Assembly: GCA_016780695.1 (NCBI GenBank)
Contig: JADHLK010000005.1
Location: forward strand, 1 to 22,654
Source: Alphaproteobacteria bacterium
GTDB lineage: Bacteria; Pseudomonadota; Alphaproteobacteria; Puniceispirillales; Puniceispirillaceae
Direction: 5' to 3'
DNA: 22,654 nucleotides
The stretch's first letter is position 1, and every line of letters begins with the position of its first letter. Positions 1 through 6,504 of this stretch are shown one piece after another. The notes under the pieces were generated by a model. That model made no database searches, was not told the DNA's origin, and saw only the letters and a program-made list of their open reading frames with translations. Both the position numbers and the translations under genes were made by a program.

Positions 1-1023
1 GAATTTGTCCGCAATGCCTGGTATGTCGCTGGGTGGTCGTCTGAATTTTCCGGCGATTTGCAACCGCTTCAGATTCTGGATCAAAAGCTGGTTTTCTGGC
101 GCCAGGCTGATGGCAGTCTGGCGGCGCTGGAAGATCGCTGCCCGCACCGGATGTTGCCGCTTTCCATGGGCAAGCTGCTGGAAGATGGCACGGTGCAATG
201 CGGCTATCACGGGCTGACTTTTTCCGGGTCCGGGGCCTGTGTGCGGATACCGGGTCAGGATAATCTGCCTGCCTCAGCCTGTGTGCGCGCCTATCCGGTG
301 GTTGAACGCCATCATATTGTCTGGGTCTGGATGGGGGATCCGGCCCTGGCAGATGAAGCCGGGATTTTTGATATGCTGGAATTTGACGCCGCGGGCTGGG
401 CCGCCCATCAAGGCGATGCGCTGCATATTGCGGCCAATTATCTGAATGTTGCGGAAAATCTGGTGGACCCGGCCCATGTCAGCTTTGTGCATCCAACCAC
501 GCTGGGCAGCAGTGCCAGTGAAGATGTGCCGGTATCAGCCGATGTTTCAGGCGAGGTGATCACCGCCTGGCGCTGGATTAAAAATGCCCCGCCGGTTGGG
601 TTTTTCCGGGAATTTGCAGGTCTGGAGGGGATGGTGGATCGCTGGCATTATTATCATCTGCATCTGCCTTCGATTGCGGTGATTGATTTTGGCAGCGCGC
701 CGGTCAGCGCAAATCTGTCCGAGGATGAGCGGGAAAAGGGCGTGCGGATCTATGCCTTGCATTTTCTGACCCCCGTCGGGGCGCATCACACGATTGACCG
801 CTGGATGCATATTCGCAACAGCGCGCTGGACAACCCGGCAGCGGCGGAAAAAATCGATGAACTGTTCCGCACTGCCTTTGCTGAGGATAAGGAGATTCTG
901 GAAGCGGTCGAACAAAATGAGGCCGGGGCCAGTGCTGCACCCTTGCGTATCGCCATTGATCGGGGCCCGCTGGTCTATCGCAAACGCATCGCCGAACGGA
1001 TCGCTACCGAACAGGCGGGTTGA
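1..1023 (+). CDS. VanA-type Rieske non-heme iron oxygenase, large subunit (5' end cut by window)
   Basis: The frame is open from the first base and ends at TGA 1021-1023, giving 340 visible residues. The first residues (EFVRNAWYVAGW) match the usual start of vanillate O-demethylase oxygenases, so only a few codons should be missing. A Rieske [2Fe-2S] site is visible as C47-P-H49 and C67-x2-H70 (window numbering). A mononuclear iron site follows as N153-x2-D156-x2-H159-x4-H164. These proteins take electrons from a separate reductase (VanB type) and demethylate or hydroxylate aromatic or similar substrates in the cytoplasm. No reductase gene is in view and the substrate cannot be read from the sequence. 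Family assignment is firm; calling it vanA itself would be over-reading. No clear terminator follows the stop. Confidence 0.88.
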   Translation, partial: EFVRNAWYVAGWSSEFSGDLQPLQILDQKLVFWRQADGSLAALEDRCPHRMLPLSMGKLLEDGTVQCGYHGLTFSGSGACVRIPGQDNLPASACVRAYPVVERHHIVWVWMGDPALADEAGIFDMLEFDAAGWAAHQGDALHIAANYLNVAENLVDPAHVSFVHPTTLGSSASEDVPVSADVSGEVITAWRWIKNAPPVGFFREFAGLEGMVDRWHYYHLHLPSIAVIDFGSAPVSANLSEDEREKGVRIYALHFLTPVGAHHTIDRWMHIRNSALDNPAAAEKIDELFRTAFAEDKEILEAVEQNEAGASAAPLRIAIDRGPLVYRKRIAERIATEQAG

Positions 1024-1073
1024 GACTTTTTTGCTGATTTGACCGCACTGCTCCAGCTTCTTAAAAGAAAGTT

Positions 1074-1148
1074 TGGAGCGGGTGAAGGGATTCGAACCCT
1101 CGACCCCAACCTTGGCAAGGTTGTGCTCTACCCCTGAGCTACACCCGC
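1074..1148 (-). tRNA. tRNA-Gly (anticodon GCC)
   Basis: Read on the minus strand, the 75 nt fold as a complete cloverleaf. The acceptor stem GCGGGTG pairs with CACCCGC, the D-arm is GCTC/GAGC, and the anticodon stem CAACC/GGTTG encloses loop TTGCCAA with anticodon GCC (plus-strand 1114-1116). The T-arm is GAGGG-TTCGAAT-CCCTT. Discriminator T is followed by an encoded CCA at the 3' end (plus 1074-1076). There is no variable arm and no intron. It lies downstream of the nucleotide-sugar pair on the same strand but has its own promoter. Confidence 0.97.
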
Positions 1149-1160
1149 GCGGCAGGCCCG

Positions 1161-1189
1161 TATATATCCTGTCTGTTTGCCCGGTTCAA
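1161..1189 (-). promoter_or_regulatory. Predicted sigma-70-type promoter of tRNA-Gly
   Basis: On the minus strand, TTGAAC (plus 1184-1189) is followed after exactly 17 nt by TATATA (plus 1161-1166). The next bases are GC-rich (CGGGCC), as is common at stringently controlled stable-RNA promoters. The tRNA 5' end lies 12 nt beyond the -10 box, so transcription would begin a few bases ahead of the mature end. This is a prediction from motif and position only. Confidence 0.6.
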
Positions 1190-1191
1190 GC

Positions 1192-1225
1192 AAAAACCGT
1201 TCTGCCCTTGCGATACCGGGCACAG
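1192..1225 (-). terminator. Weak possible terminator of the nucleotide-sugar pair
   Basis: Past the aminotransferase stop, the minus strand reads TGCCC, a 10-nt loop, then GGGCA. A run of five T follows after a 7-nt gap. The short stem and displaced T-run make this a poor intrinsic terminator. It sits between the aminotransferase gene and the tRNA promoter, which is where one would be expected. Confidence 0.25.
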
Positions 1226-1258
1226 CCCGCCAAAAACAGCCTGCCTGAAAGCTGGGCC

Positions 1259-2386
1259 TCAACCTTTGCGAACCGCCCGGTTCAGCTGGTCTGCGATATG
1301 GGTCTGCTCAGCCTCTGATAGATAGGGATGCATGGGCAGGGAGAGAACCTGTCTGCTCAGCCTGTCGGTTACCGGCAAGCCGCCTGCGGCAACCGGATAG
1401 GCTGCATAGGGTGTTTGCCTGTGTATTGGAACTGGATAGTAAATGGCGGTCGGAATATCGGCTTCAGCCAGCTGCTGGCACAGCGGCGCGCGATCCACTT
1501 CTTCTGGCAGGCGCAACGTATATTGGGCCCAGCTGCTGGTCGCCTGTTCTTTTAAGGCTGGGCACACAACCCCTTCCAGCAGCGCGGCATAGCAGTCTGC
1601 CACCTGCTGGCGCAGACGCAGCTCATCTACAAAAATTCCCAGCTTGGCCAGCAGAACCGCGGCCTGCATCGAATCCAGCCGGGCGGTCATGCCAATCCGG
1701 TCATTGTGATATTTATCCTGCCCCTGACCATGCACCCGGACGGACCGCATCAGCGCGGCGTAATCGGCATTATCGGTGAAACAGGCCCCGCCATCCCCGT
1801 AACAGCCCAGCGGCTTGGCCGGGAAAAAACTGGTGCAGCTGATATCAGCGAGTGAGCCGGTTTTGCGCCCGGCCCAGCTGCTGCCGAAAGACTGGGCCGC
1901 ATCATCAACCAGCCAGAGATTATGCTGCCTGGCAAATCCGGCCAACCCGTCCATATCCGCAGGCTGGCCGAACAGACCGACCGCCATGATGCCCACCACC
2001 TTCACGCCAGCCTGTTCAGCTGCCGCCATCGCCGCGGGCAGCCCGGCGGGGTCCAGATTGAAACTATCCTCCTCCACCTCAGCAAAGACCGGGATCGCTC
2101 CCAGCATCGGCATCACTTCAGCAGACGCAGTAAAGGTGAAGCTCGGCACAATCACCCCCTCGCCCGGCTTCAGCCCCAAAGCCATCAGGGCCAGCAGCAG
2201 GGCATCTGTGCCGGATGAACAGCTCACCACCTCGCGGCAATCAGCCCAGCTGGCCAGCTCAGCCTCCAGCTCGGCTACCTCTGGCCCCATAATATAGGCC
2301 CCGTGATCCAGCACCCGGGCCAGCCGTCTATCAATCTCGGCACGCAGGCGTTTTTGTTGAGTAGCCAAATCAATAAACGGAATCAT
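1259..2386 (-). CDS. DegT/DnrJ/EryC1-family nucleotide-sugar aminotransferase (WbpE-like)
   Basis: This 375-residue PLP enzyme aminates a keto-sugar carried on a nucleotide, a step in making amino sugars for surface polysaccharide. The fold-type I features are in place: SSGTDAL near residue 57 (phosphate-binding region), VDDAAQ at 160-165, and the PLP lysine K191 in FFPAKPLGCYGDGGA. That last motif resembles WbpE/WlbC enzymes, which act on UDP-GlcNAc-3-keto-uronic acid. The start at ATG 2386 gives the conserved N-terminus MIPFIDLATQQ and forms an ATGA overlap with the stop of the dehydrogenase gene upstream. A longer reading frame to 2485 exists but would lie inside that gene. Family is certain; the exact sugar is inferred from the motif and the partner gene. 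Confidence 0.9.
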   Translation of the reverse strand: MIPFIDLATQQKRLRAEIDRRLARVLDHGAYIMGPEVAELEAELASWADCREVVSCSSGTDALLLALMALGLKPGEGVIVPSFTFTASAEVMPMLGAIPVFAEVEEDSFNLDPAGLPAAMAAAEQAGVKVVGIMAVGLFGQPADMDGLAGFARQHNLWLVDDAAQSFGSSWAGRKTGSLADISCTSFFPAKPLGCYGDGGACFTDNADYAALMRSVRVHGQGQDKYHNDRIGMTARLDSMQAAVLLAKLGIFVDELRLRQQVADCYAALLEGVVCPALKEQATSSWAQYTLRLPEEVDRAPLCQQLAEADIPTAIYYPVPIHRQTPYAAYPVAAGGLPVTDRLSRQVLSLPMHPYLSEAEQTHIADQLNRAVRKG

Positions 2387-3378
2387 GGACGCAATTCTCC
2401 CATCTTTGCTGCCAGCATGGACAGCAGTTCTTGCACTTGCAGGGCATCCTCGGCACCGGTCGGGGCGGGCGGGCCGCTGGCACATAATTCTGCAAAACAG
2501 CTGATTTCAGCGCGCAGCGGCTCTGCCGCAACCACTGGCAGGGAAACCGGGTCGGCGCGCTCTATTTCAAACAGCTCCCCAGCCTGGCGGATTGTATCGT
2601 GAAACAGTGTCAGCTTTTCCGGCCAAGGCTTGGAATCATCAAAAACCAGAGCGCCGGCACTGCCGGTTACTGTCAGCCGATGCTCCTTGTAAGGCGACAT
2701 CCAGCTGGTCTGCAACGCGGCGGTAACCCCGTCTGCAAAGCCCAGCCCGGCAGCCAGCCAGTCTGCTACCCCTTGCGTGATATGGCTGGCCGCAAAACAG
2801 CTGACCTGTTGCGGCATTTCACCAGTGATCGCCAAAATCATCGAGAGATCATGCGGGCAGAGATCAAACAGCACCGACTCGCTGGCCCGGATCCGCCCCA
2901 TTGCCAGCCTGTTTGCCTGAATATGGCGCAGCTGGCCGATGGCCCCGGCGTTTATCTGGCGGCATAATTCGGCAAAAGCCGGATGATAGCGGATCAAATG
3001 GCCAACCATGATCTGCCGGTCATTGGCTTCAGCCGCCTGGCAGATTCGCTGAGCGGCGGGCAGGGTGAGGGCCAGCGGCTTTTCGACAAAAATATGCTTG
3101 CCAGCCTGCAAGGCCGCAATGGCGAGGCTTTCATGGGCTGCTGCTGAGGCGGCTATCAGCACCCCATCCAGCCGCTCATCCTCCAGCACTGCTTGCCAAT
3201 CCTTCGCCGCACAGGAAAAATCACTGGCAAACAGCGCAGCCCTTTGCGGATCGCTGTCACAGACAATTTCCAGCAGCCCCAGCTCTGCCGCGTTGCGGGC
3301 GATATTGCGCCCCCACAAGCCGCATCCGACCAAGGCAAGGCTGACTGATCTTCCAGCATCTCCGCTTTGTTTTGCCAT
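2383..3378 (-). CDS. Gfo/Idh/MocA-family NAD(P)-dependent sugar dehydrogenase (WbpB/WlbA-like)
   Basis: A 331-residue cytoplasmic oxidoreductase. The N-terminal Rossmann fold shows LVGCGLWGRN at about residues 16-25. The family's catalytic-site EKP motif follows in IFVEKPLALT (about residues 95-104). The C-terminal alpha/beta domain carries the DLCPHDLSMIL segment expected near the substrate site. Its stop overlaps the start of the DegT aminotransferase by ATGA, so the two are probably translated together. In WbpB/WbpE and WlbA/WlbC pairs the dehydrogenase makes the 3-keto group that the aminotransferase converts to an amine, and I infer the same order here. The start at 3378 places the Rossmann strand about 14 residues in. 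A promoter candidate lies about 50 bp upstream. Confidence 0.88.
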   Translation of the reverse strand: MAKQSGDAGRSVSLALVGCGLWGRNIARNAAELGLLEIVCDSDPQRAALFASDFSCAAKDWQAVLEDERLDGVLIAASAAAHESLAIAALQAGKHIFVEKPLALTLPAAQRICQAAEANDRQIMVGHLIRYHPAFAELCRQINAGAIGQLRHIQANRLAMGRIRASESVLFDLCPHDLSMILAITGEMPQQVSCFAASHITQGVADWLAAGLGFADGVTAALQTSWMSPYKEHRLTVTGSAGALVFDDSKPWPEKLTLFHDTIRQAGELFEIERADPVSLPVVAAEPLRAEISCFAELCASGPPAPTGAEDALQVQELLSMLAAKMGELRP

Positions 3379-3427
3379 CTGCGATTCCCGTCTGGCCTGT
3401 CGCTCACCTGTTCTGATTTGCCCCTGC

Positions 3428-3457
3428 CTTAAACACCAAAGAAGGAATCCGCGTCAA
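3428..3457 (-). promoter_or_regulatory. Predicted promoter of the nucleotide-sugar pair
   Basis: On the minus strand, TTGACG (plus 3452-3457) is followed after 18 nt by TTTAAG (plus 3428-3433). That leaves a leader of about 43 nt before the ATG at 3378. The same layout, TTGAC plus 18 nt plus nnTAAG, occurs before ffh and rplS in this window. That repetition raises confidence a little, but no start site is known. Confidence 0.4.
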
Positions 3458-3509
3458 TCGTTGCTTTTTGTTACTTTTCGCGAGCAAACAGCCCGGCTAC
3501 ATCCGATCC

Positions 3510-3538
3510 TTGCCGGGCCGGGCGCCAGCTCCTATATG
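3510..3538 (+). promoter_or_regulatory. Possible promoter of the prolyl-tRNA editing gene
   Basis: TTGCCG (3510-3515), a 17-nt spacer, then TATATG (3533-3538) lie about 65 bp upstream of the ATG at 3604. The -35 is imperfect. The surrounding 225-bp gap between the divergent genes (3379-3603) shows nothing else I can name. Confidence 0.3.
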
Positions 3539-3603
3539 AAAGGCAGGCACGCAACCGGGCAGCTGCCTGAAAAGCGGCCCGGAAACATAGAGGATAGCAG
3601 GTT

Positions 3604-4149
3604 ATGACAGAGCCAACAGCTGATGCCAGCTCGGCCTTTGCAGATAGTTTGCCGGTGACCCCGGATCAGCTGAGTGCGCGGCTGGACGGGCTGGGCCTGA
3701 CTTATGAACGGTTCAGCCACCCGCCTCTGCGCACCGTGGCAGATGCCAAGCTGGCCCGCAGCGGAATGTTAACCCCGCAACAGGGCGGCGGACATATCAA
3801 AAATCTGTATCTGCGTTGCAAGCGCAAGAAAAATTACCTGATCGTGCTGCAAGAGGACCGGCAGCTGGATTTGGCCTGGCTGGCAGACCATCTGGAGGCT
3901 GGCCGCTTTTCCTTTGGCAGTGCCGAACGCCTGTTTGAATATCTGGGGGTACGGCCGGGGGCGGTTACCCCGTTTGCCATGATCACCGGGGCCGGGCGCG
4001 GCGTGCATCTGGCAATGGACAGCAGCTTGCGGGCAGCGAAAATTATCTATATGCATCCCTTGGTGAATGATATGACCTTTGGCATGGCACCTGACAGCCT
4101 GCTGGCCTTTTTGGATGATCTGGATGTGCAGCCCAGCTGGATTGACTGA
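3604..4149 (+). CDS. Prolyl-tRNA editing protein, ProX/PrdX type (YbaK/EbsC fold)
   Basis: A 181-residue stand-alone editing domain. Members of this family hydrolyse mischarged tRNA, classically Ala-tRNA(Pro), in trans to prolyl-tRNA synthetase. The signature pieces are HPPLRTVADA near residues 39-48, GGHIKNLYLRCKRKKNYLIVL around residues 62-82 (containing the conserved lysine), and HPLVNDMT near residue 151, which is typical of the PrdX subgroup. The start at ATG 3604 follows AGAGGATAGCAGG, an acceptable ribosome-binding site. It opens a same-strand run with CnoX and the Lon-domain gene, but the 104-bp A-rich gap after it leaves room for a separate promoter. Confidence 0.88.
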   Translation: MTEPTADASSAFADSLPVTPDQLSARLDGLGLTYERFSHPPLRTVADAKLARSGMLTPQQGGGHIKNLYLRCKRKKNYLIVLQEDRQLDLAWLADHLEAGRFSFGSAERLFEYLGVRPGAVTPFAMITGAGRGVHLAMDSSLRAAKIIYMHPLVNDMTFGMAPDSLLAFLDDLDVQPSWID

Positions 4150-4253
4150 ACAAGCCCGCCAAACAGAACAACAGGCCCATATAAAGTAATAGGCCCGCAA
4201 AAGTAAAAGACTGGCAAAAATAATAAGCGTTCAAAAGACAAGGAACAGGAAAA

Positions 4254-5150
4254 ATGGAACCTATCATCGCTGAGAATACCGCTCCGATAGTTGAGGTTAC
4301 AGCCGCTAATTTCATGGAAGAAGTAATAACTGCCAGCCAAACAGAAGCGGTTATTGTGCAATTCTGGGCTCCCTGGTGTCAGCCATGCAAACAGCTCGGC
4401 CCGATTCTGGAAAAAGTGGTCGCAGCGACCAAAAATGTCCGCATGGCCAAGGTCAATATAGATGAAAACCAGCAAATCGCGGCGCAGTTGCGGGTGCAAT
4501 CCGTGCCCACCGTCTATGGCTTTGTCAATGGCCAGCCGGTAGATGGTTTTGCCGGCGCACAGCCTGAATCAGCGGTGCGGCAATTTGTTGAAAAGCTGGC
4601 CGCCGCGGCGCCTGGCGCGGTGGATATTGAGCCGCTTTTGCAGGCTGGCACCGCCGCGCTGGCTGAAGGCGATACATCAGAAGCGCTGGCCGCCTTTCAG
4701 CAAGCCCTGGCAGCTCGACCGGATTCAGCTGAGGCACTGGCTGGGCTGGTGCGCTGTCTTATCCAGATGGGTGAGCTGGATGAGGCGGCAGAAATTCTTC
4801 AGGGGCTGGATGAGGATCGCGCGGCCGCCCCGGCCTTGCGTGAAGCTGCTGCGGCGCTGGAACTGGCCAGAAAAACAGGTGATAGCAACGCTGATCTGTC
4901 CCCGCTGGCAGCAGCGGTTGCGGCCAATCCACAAGACCTGCAGGCGAAACAGGATTATGCGCTTGCCCTGTTCGCTGACGGCCAGCAGGAACAGGCGATG
5001 GAACAGCTGCTCGATTCCATCCGGCAGGATCGTGACTGGCAGGAGGGGGCGGCCCGCCAGCAGCTGCTGGAATTCTTTTCCGCCATCGGCCATGGCAGCC
5101 CGCTTGTTGCCTCCGCCCGCGCCGCCTTATCCAGCATATTGTTTTCCTGA
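4254..5150 (+). CDS. cnoX: Thioredoxin/TPR co-chaperone CnoX (YbbN family)
   Basis: The 298-residue protein joins an N-terminal thioredoxin fold (about residues 10-115) to a C-terminal TPR-like helical region (about 125-298). The redox motif WCQPC is intact with C42 and C45, and VQSVPT supplies the cis-proline loop. CnoX proteins hold unfolded or oxidised clients and hand them to GroEL/ES or DnaK. E. coli CnoX has lost the first cysteine, whereas alphaproteobacterial forms such as that of Caulobacter keep both, and this one matches the latter. It should therefore be able to act as a thiol oxidoreductase as well as a holdase, which is an inference. AAGGAACAGG precedes the start as ribosome-binding site. 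The next gene follows after a T-rich gap of about 85 bp. Confidence 0.9.
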   Translation: MEPIIAENTAPIVEVTAANFMEEVITASQTEAVIVQFWAPWCQPCKQLGPILEKVVAATKNVRMAKVNIDENQQIAAQLRVQSVPTVYGFVNGQPVDGFAGAQPESAVRQFVEKLAAAAPGAVDIEPLLQAGTAALAEGDTSEALAAFQQALAARPDSAEALAGLVRCLIQMGELDEAAEILQGLDEDRAAAPALREAAAALELARKTGDSNADLSPLAAAVAANPQDLQAKQDYALALFADGQQEQAMEQLLDSIRQDRDWQEGAARQQLLEFFSAIGHGSPLVASARAALSSILFS

Positions 5151-5234
5151 CCCGCTTTTTTTTACCGCGCGACAGCCTATATAGTAAGGGGTGGGCCGCT
5201 ACAGGCCGGCCAAATAGTGAGCAGGCTAACTATC

Positions 5235-5891
5235 ATGAAAAATCGCGGGCCCTTTGAACCTCGCTTCAGCGAGCTGCCGACAAAAATGCCTATTTTTCCC
5301 TTGTCCGGGGCCTTGTTGCTGCCCGGCGGGCGTTTGCCGCTGAATATTTTTGAGCCGCGTTATCTGGCGATGGTGCGCGATTGTATTGCCAGCCCGCAAC
5401 GGCTGATCGGCATGATTCAGTCAAAAGGAGATGAGGAAGAGGCCAGCCTCTACCGGATTGGCTGTGCCGGGCGGATTGCCAGCTTTGCCGAACAGGAAGA
5501 CGGGCGCATTACGATAACACTGGCAGGCACAGCCCGGTTTCGCTTGCTGGATTGCGATGAGCTGGCAGATGGCTATCTGATGGCCGAGGTGGGCTGGCAG
5601 GATTTTGAGCAGGATTTGAAACCCGATGAGGAAACCATTGACCGCACGGCACTCGTGCAAATCCTGCGGCATTATTTTGAGGTAAAGGGCTTTTCAGCTG
5701 ACTGGAAGCAGCTGGAATCTTGCGGAGATGAAAGGCTGGTCACCAGCCTTGCCATGATCTGCCCATTTGAGGTAGCAGAAAAACAGGCCCTGCTGGAAGC
5801 GCACGGGCTGGGTGCCAGGGCCCAGCTGCTGACCACCATTCTGCAAATGGCGACCCATGAGGAATCGGATGAGCAACCCGCCAAACATTGA
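5235..5891 (+). CDS. Stand-alone Lon N-terminal (substrate-binding) domain protein
   Basis: The product is about 218 residues and contains only the LON/PUA-like domain that, in Lon protease, recognises substrates. The ATPase and peptidase parts are absent. The family opening is clear: MPIFPLSGALLLPGGRLPLNIFEPRYLAMV. GCAGRIASF and a C-terminal helical bundle follow. Single-domain Lon_N proteins are widespread in alphaproteobacteria and have no settled function. I chose ATG 5235, preceded by GAGCAGG. An in-frame GTG at 5217 would add six residues (MSRLTI) and cannot be excluded. The gene's end overlaps the start of the Trm112-family gene. Confidence 0.85.
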   Translation: MKNRGPFEPRFSELPTKMPIFPLSGALLLPGGRLPLNIFEPRYLAMVRDCIASPQRLIGMIQSKGDEEEASLYRIGCAGRIASFAEQEDGRITITLAGTARFRLLDCDELADGYLMAEVGWQDFEQDLKPDEETIDRTALVQILRHYFEVKGFSADWKQLESCGDERLVTSLAMICPFEVAEKQALLEAHGLGARAQLLTTILQMATHEESDEQPAKH

Positions 5892-6114
5892 GGCCTCCGG
5901 CGCGCGCGCGAACCGCACCGATCCGGATTTGCTGTCCTTGCTGGTCTGTCCGCAGACGCGCGGCCCGTTGATATTTGATCGCGCTGAAAAAGAGCTGATC
6001 AGCTTGCAGGCCGGGCTGGCCTTTCCGATCCGGGATGCAGTGCCGGTGATGCTGGTTGAGGCGGCGCGCGTGCTGAGCGAGGCGGAGCGCGCCAGATGGC
6101 ATTCCAAAAGATGA
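5869..6114 (+). CDS. Trm112-family protein (UPF0434)
   Basis: This 81-residue protein carries the family core LLSLLVCPQTRGPLIFD followed by ELISLQAGLAFPIRDAVPVML, which is diagnostic for the Trm112/UPF0434 family. Eukaryotic and archaeal Trm112 activates methyltransferases, and the bacterial role is less defined. Only one cysteine (C27) of the eukaryotic zinc site remains, as is usual for bacterial members. ATG 5869 lies inside the end of the Lon-domain gene behind GAGGAATCGG. An earlier in-frame ATG at 5857 is less well placed. The end overlaps the next gene by ATGA, so this short gene is coupled on both sides. Confidence 0.87.
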   Translation: MSNPPNIEASGARANRTDPDLLSLLVCPQTRGPLIFDRAEKELISLQAGLAFPIRDAVPVMLVEAARVLSEAERARWHSKR

Positions 6115-6485
6115 CCGCCCCCATAAATACCCCAATATCCGCGCCAATATCCGCACCGGCTGAGATCAGGCTGAACAAGCAGGCAGATCGGTTGGCGCTT
6201 GTCTGGCCGGACGGGCGGCGACAGGAGATTTCAGCTGAGCTGTTGCGGGTGGAATCCCCCTCTGCTGAAGTGCAGGGACATGGCGCGGATCAGAAAACCA
6301 CGCCGCTTGGCAAACAGGCGGTGCGGATTGTAGCGATTGAGCCGGTGGGCCAATATGCGGTGCGGATCAGCTTTGATGATGGCCATGATACCGGTATCTA
6401 TAGCTGGGTATTGCTGGCTGATTATGCCGAGCGCCATGATCAGCTGATGGCAGATTATCGCCGCCGCGCCGAGGCTGGCGCATAG
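6111..6485 (+). CDS. DUF971 domain protein (gamma-butyrobetaine hydroxylase-like N-terminal domain)
   Basis: A 124-residue protein whose body fits DUF971. RLALVWPDGRRQEISAELLRVESPSAE is followed by VRIVAIEPVGQYAVRISFDDGHDTGIYSW, the last piece being the family hallmark. The domain also occurs at the N-terminus of gamma-butyrobetaine hydroxylase and fused to Mrp/ApbC-type ATPases, which has led to ideas about iron-sulfur work, but no function is established. The ATGA overlap with the Trm112-family stop (6111-6114) decides the start; an in-frame ATG at 6096 is an alternative. The N-terminal 15 residues are a low-complexity TPINTPISAPISAPA run encoded by a 12-bp tandem repeat. The gene converges on the UbiH-family gene with only 19 bp between stops and no visible terminator. 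Confidence 0.82.
   Translation: MTAPINTPISAPISAPAEIRLNKQADRLALVWPDGRRQEISAELLRVESPSAEVQGHGADQKTTPLGKQAVRIVAIEPVGQYAVRISFDDGHDTGIYSWVLLADYAERHDQLMADYRRRAEAGA
6132..6155 (+). repeat. 12-bp tandem repeat, two copies, coding PISA-PISA
   Basis: CCAATATCCGCG (6132-6143) is repeated as CCAATATCCGCA (6144-6155), in frame near the start of the DUF971 gene. It adds a Pro-Ile-Ser-Ala repeat ahead of the domain. Confidence 0.85.
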
Positions 6486-6504
6486 GCCTGCTTGCCGACC
6501 CGCA

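Noticed and set aside
1335..1342. GGGCAGGG resembling a FtsK-orienting KOPS site
   Set aside because: A single 8-mer in GC-rich coding DNA is expected by chance, and strand bias cannot be judged in 22 kb.
5151..5168. T-run after cnoX as a terminator
   Set aside because: Nine T follow the stop region, but no stem precedes them.
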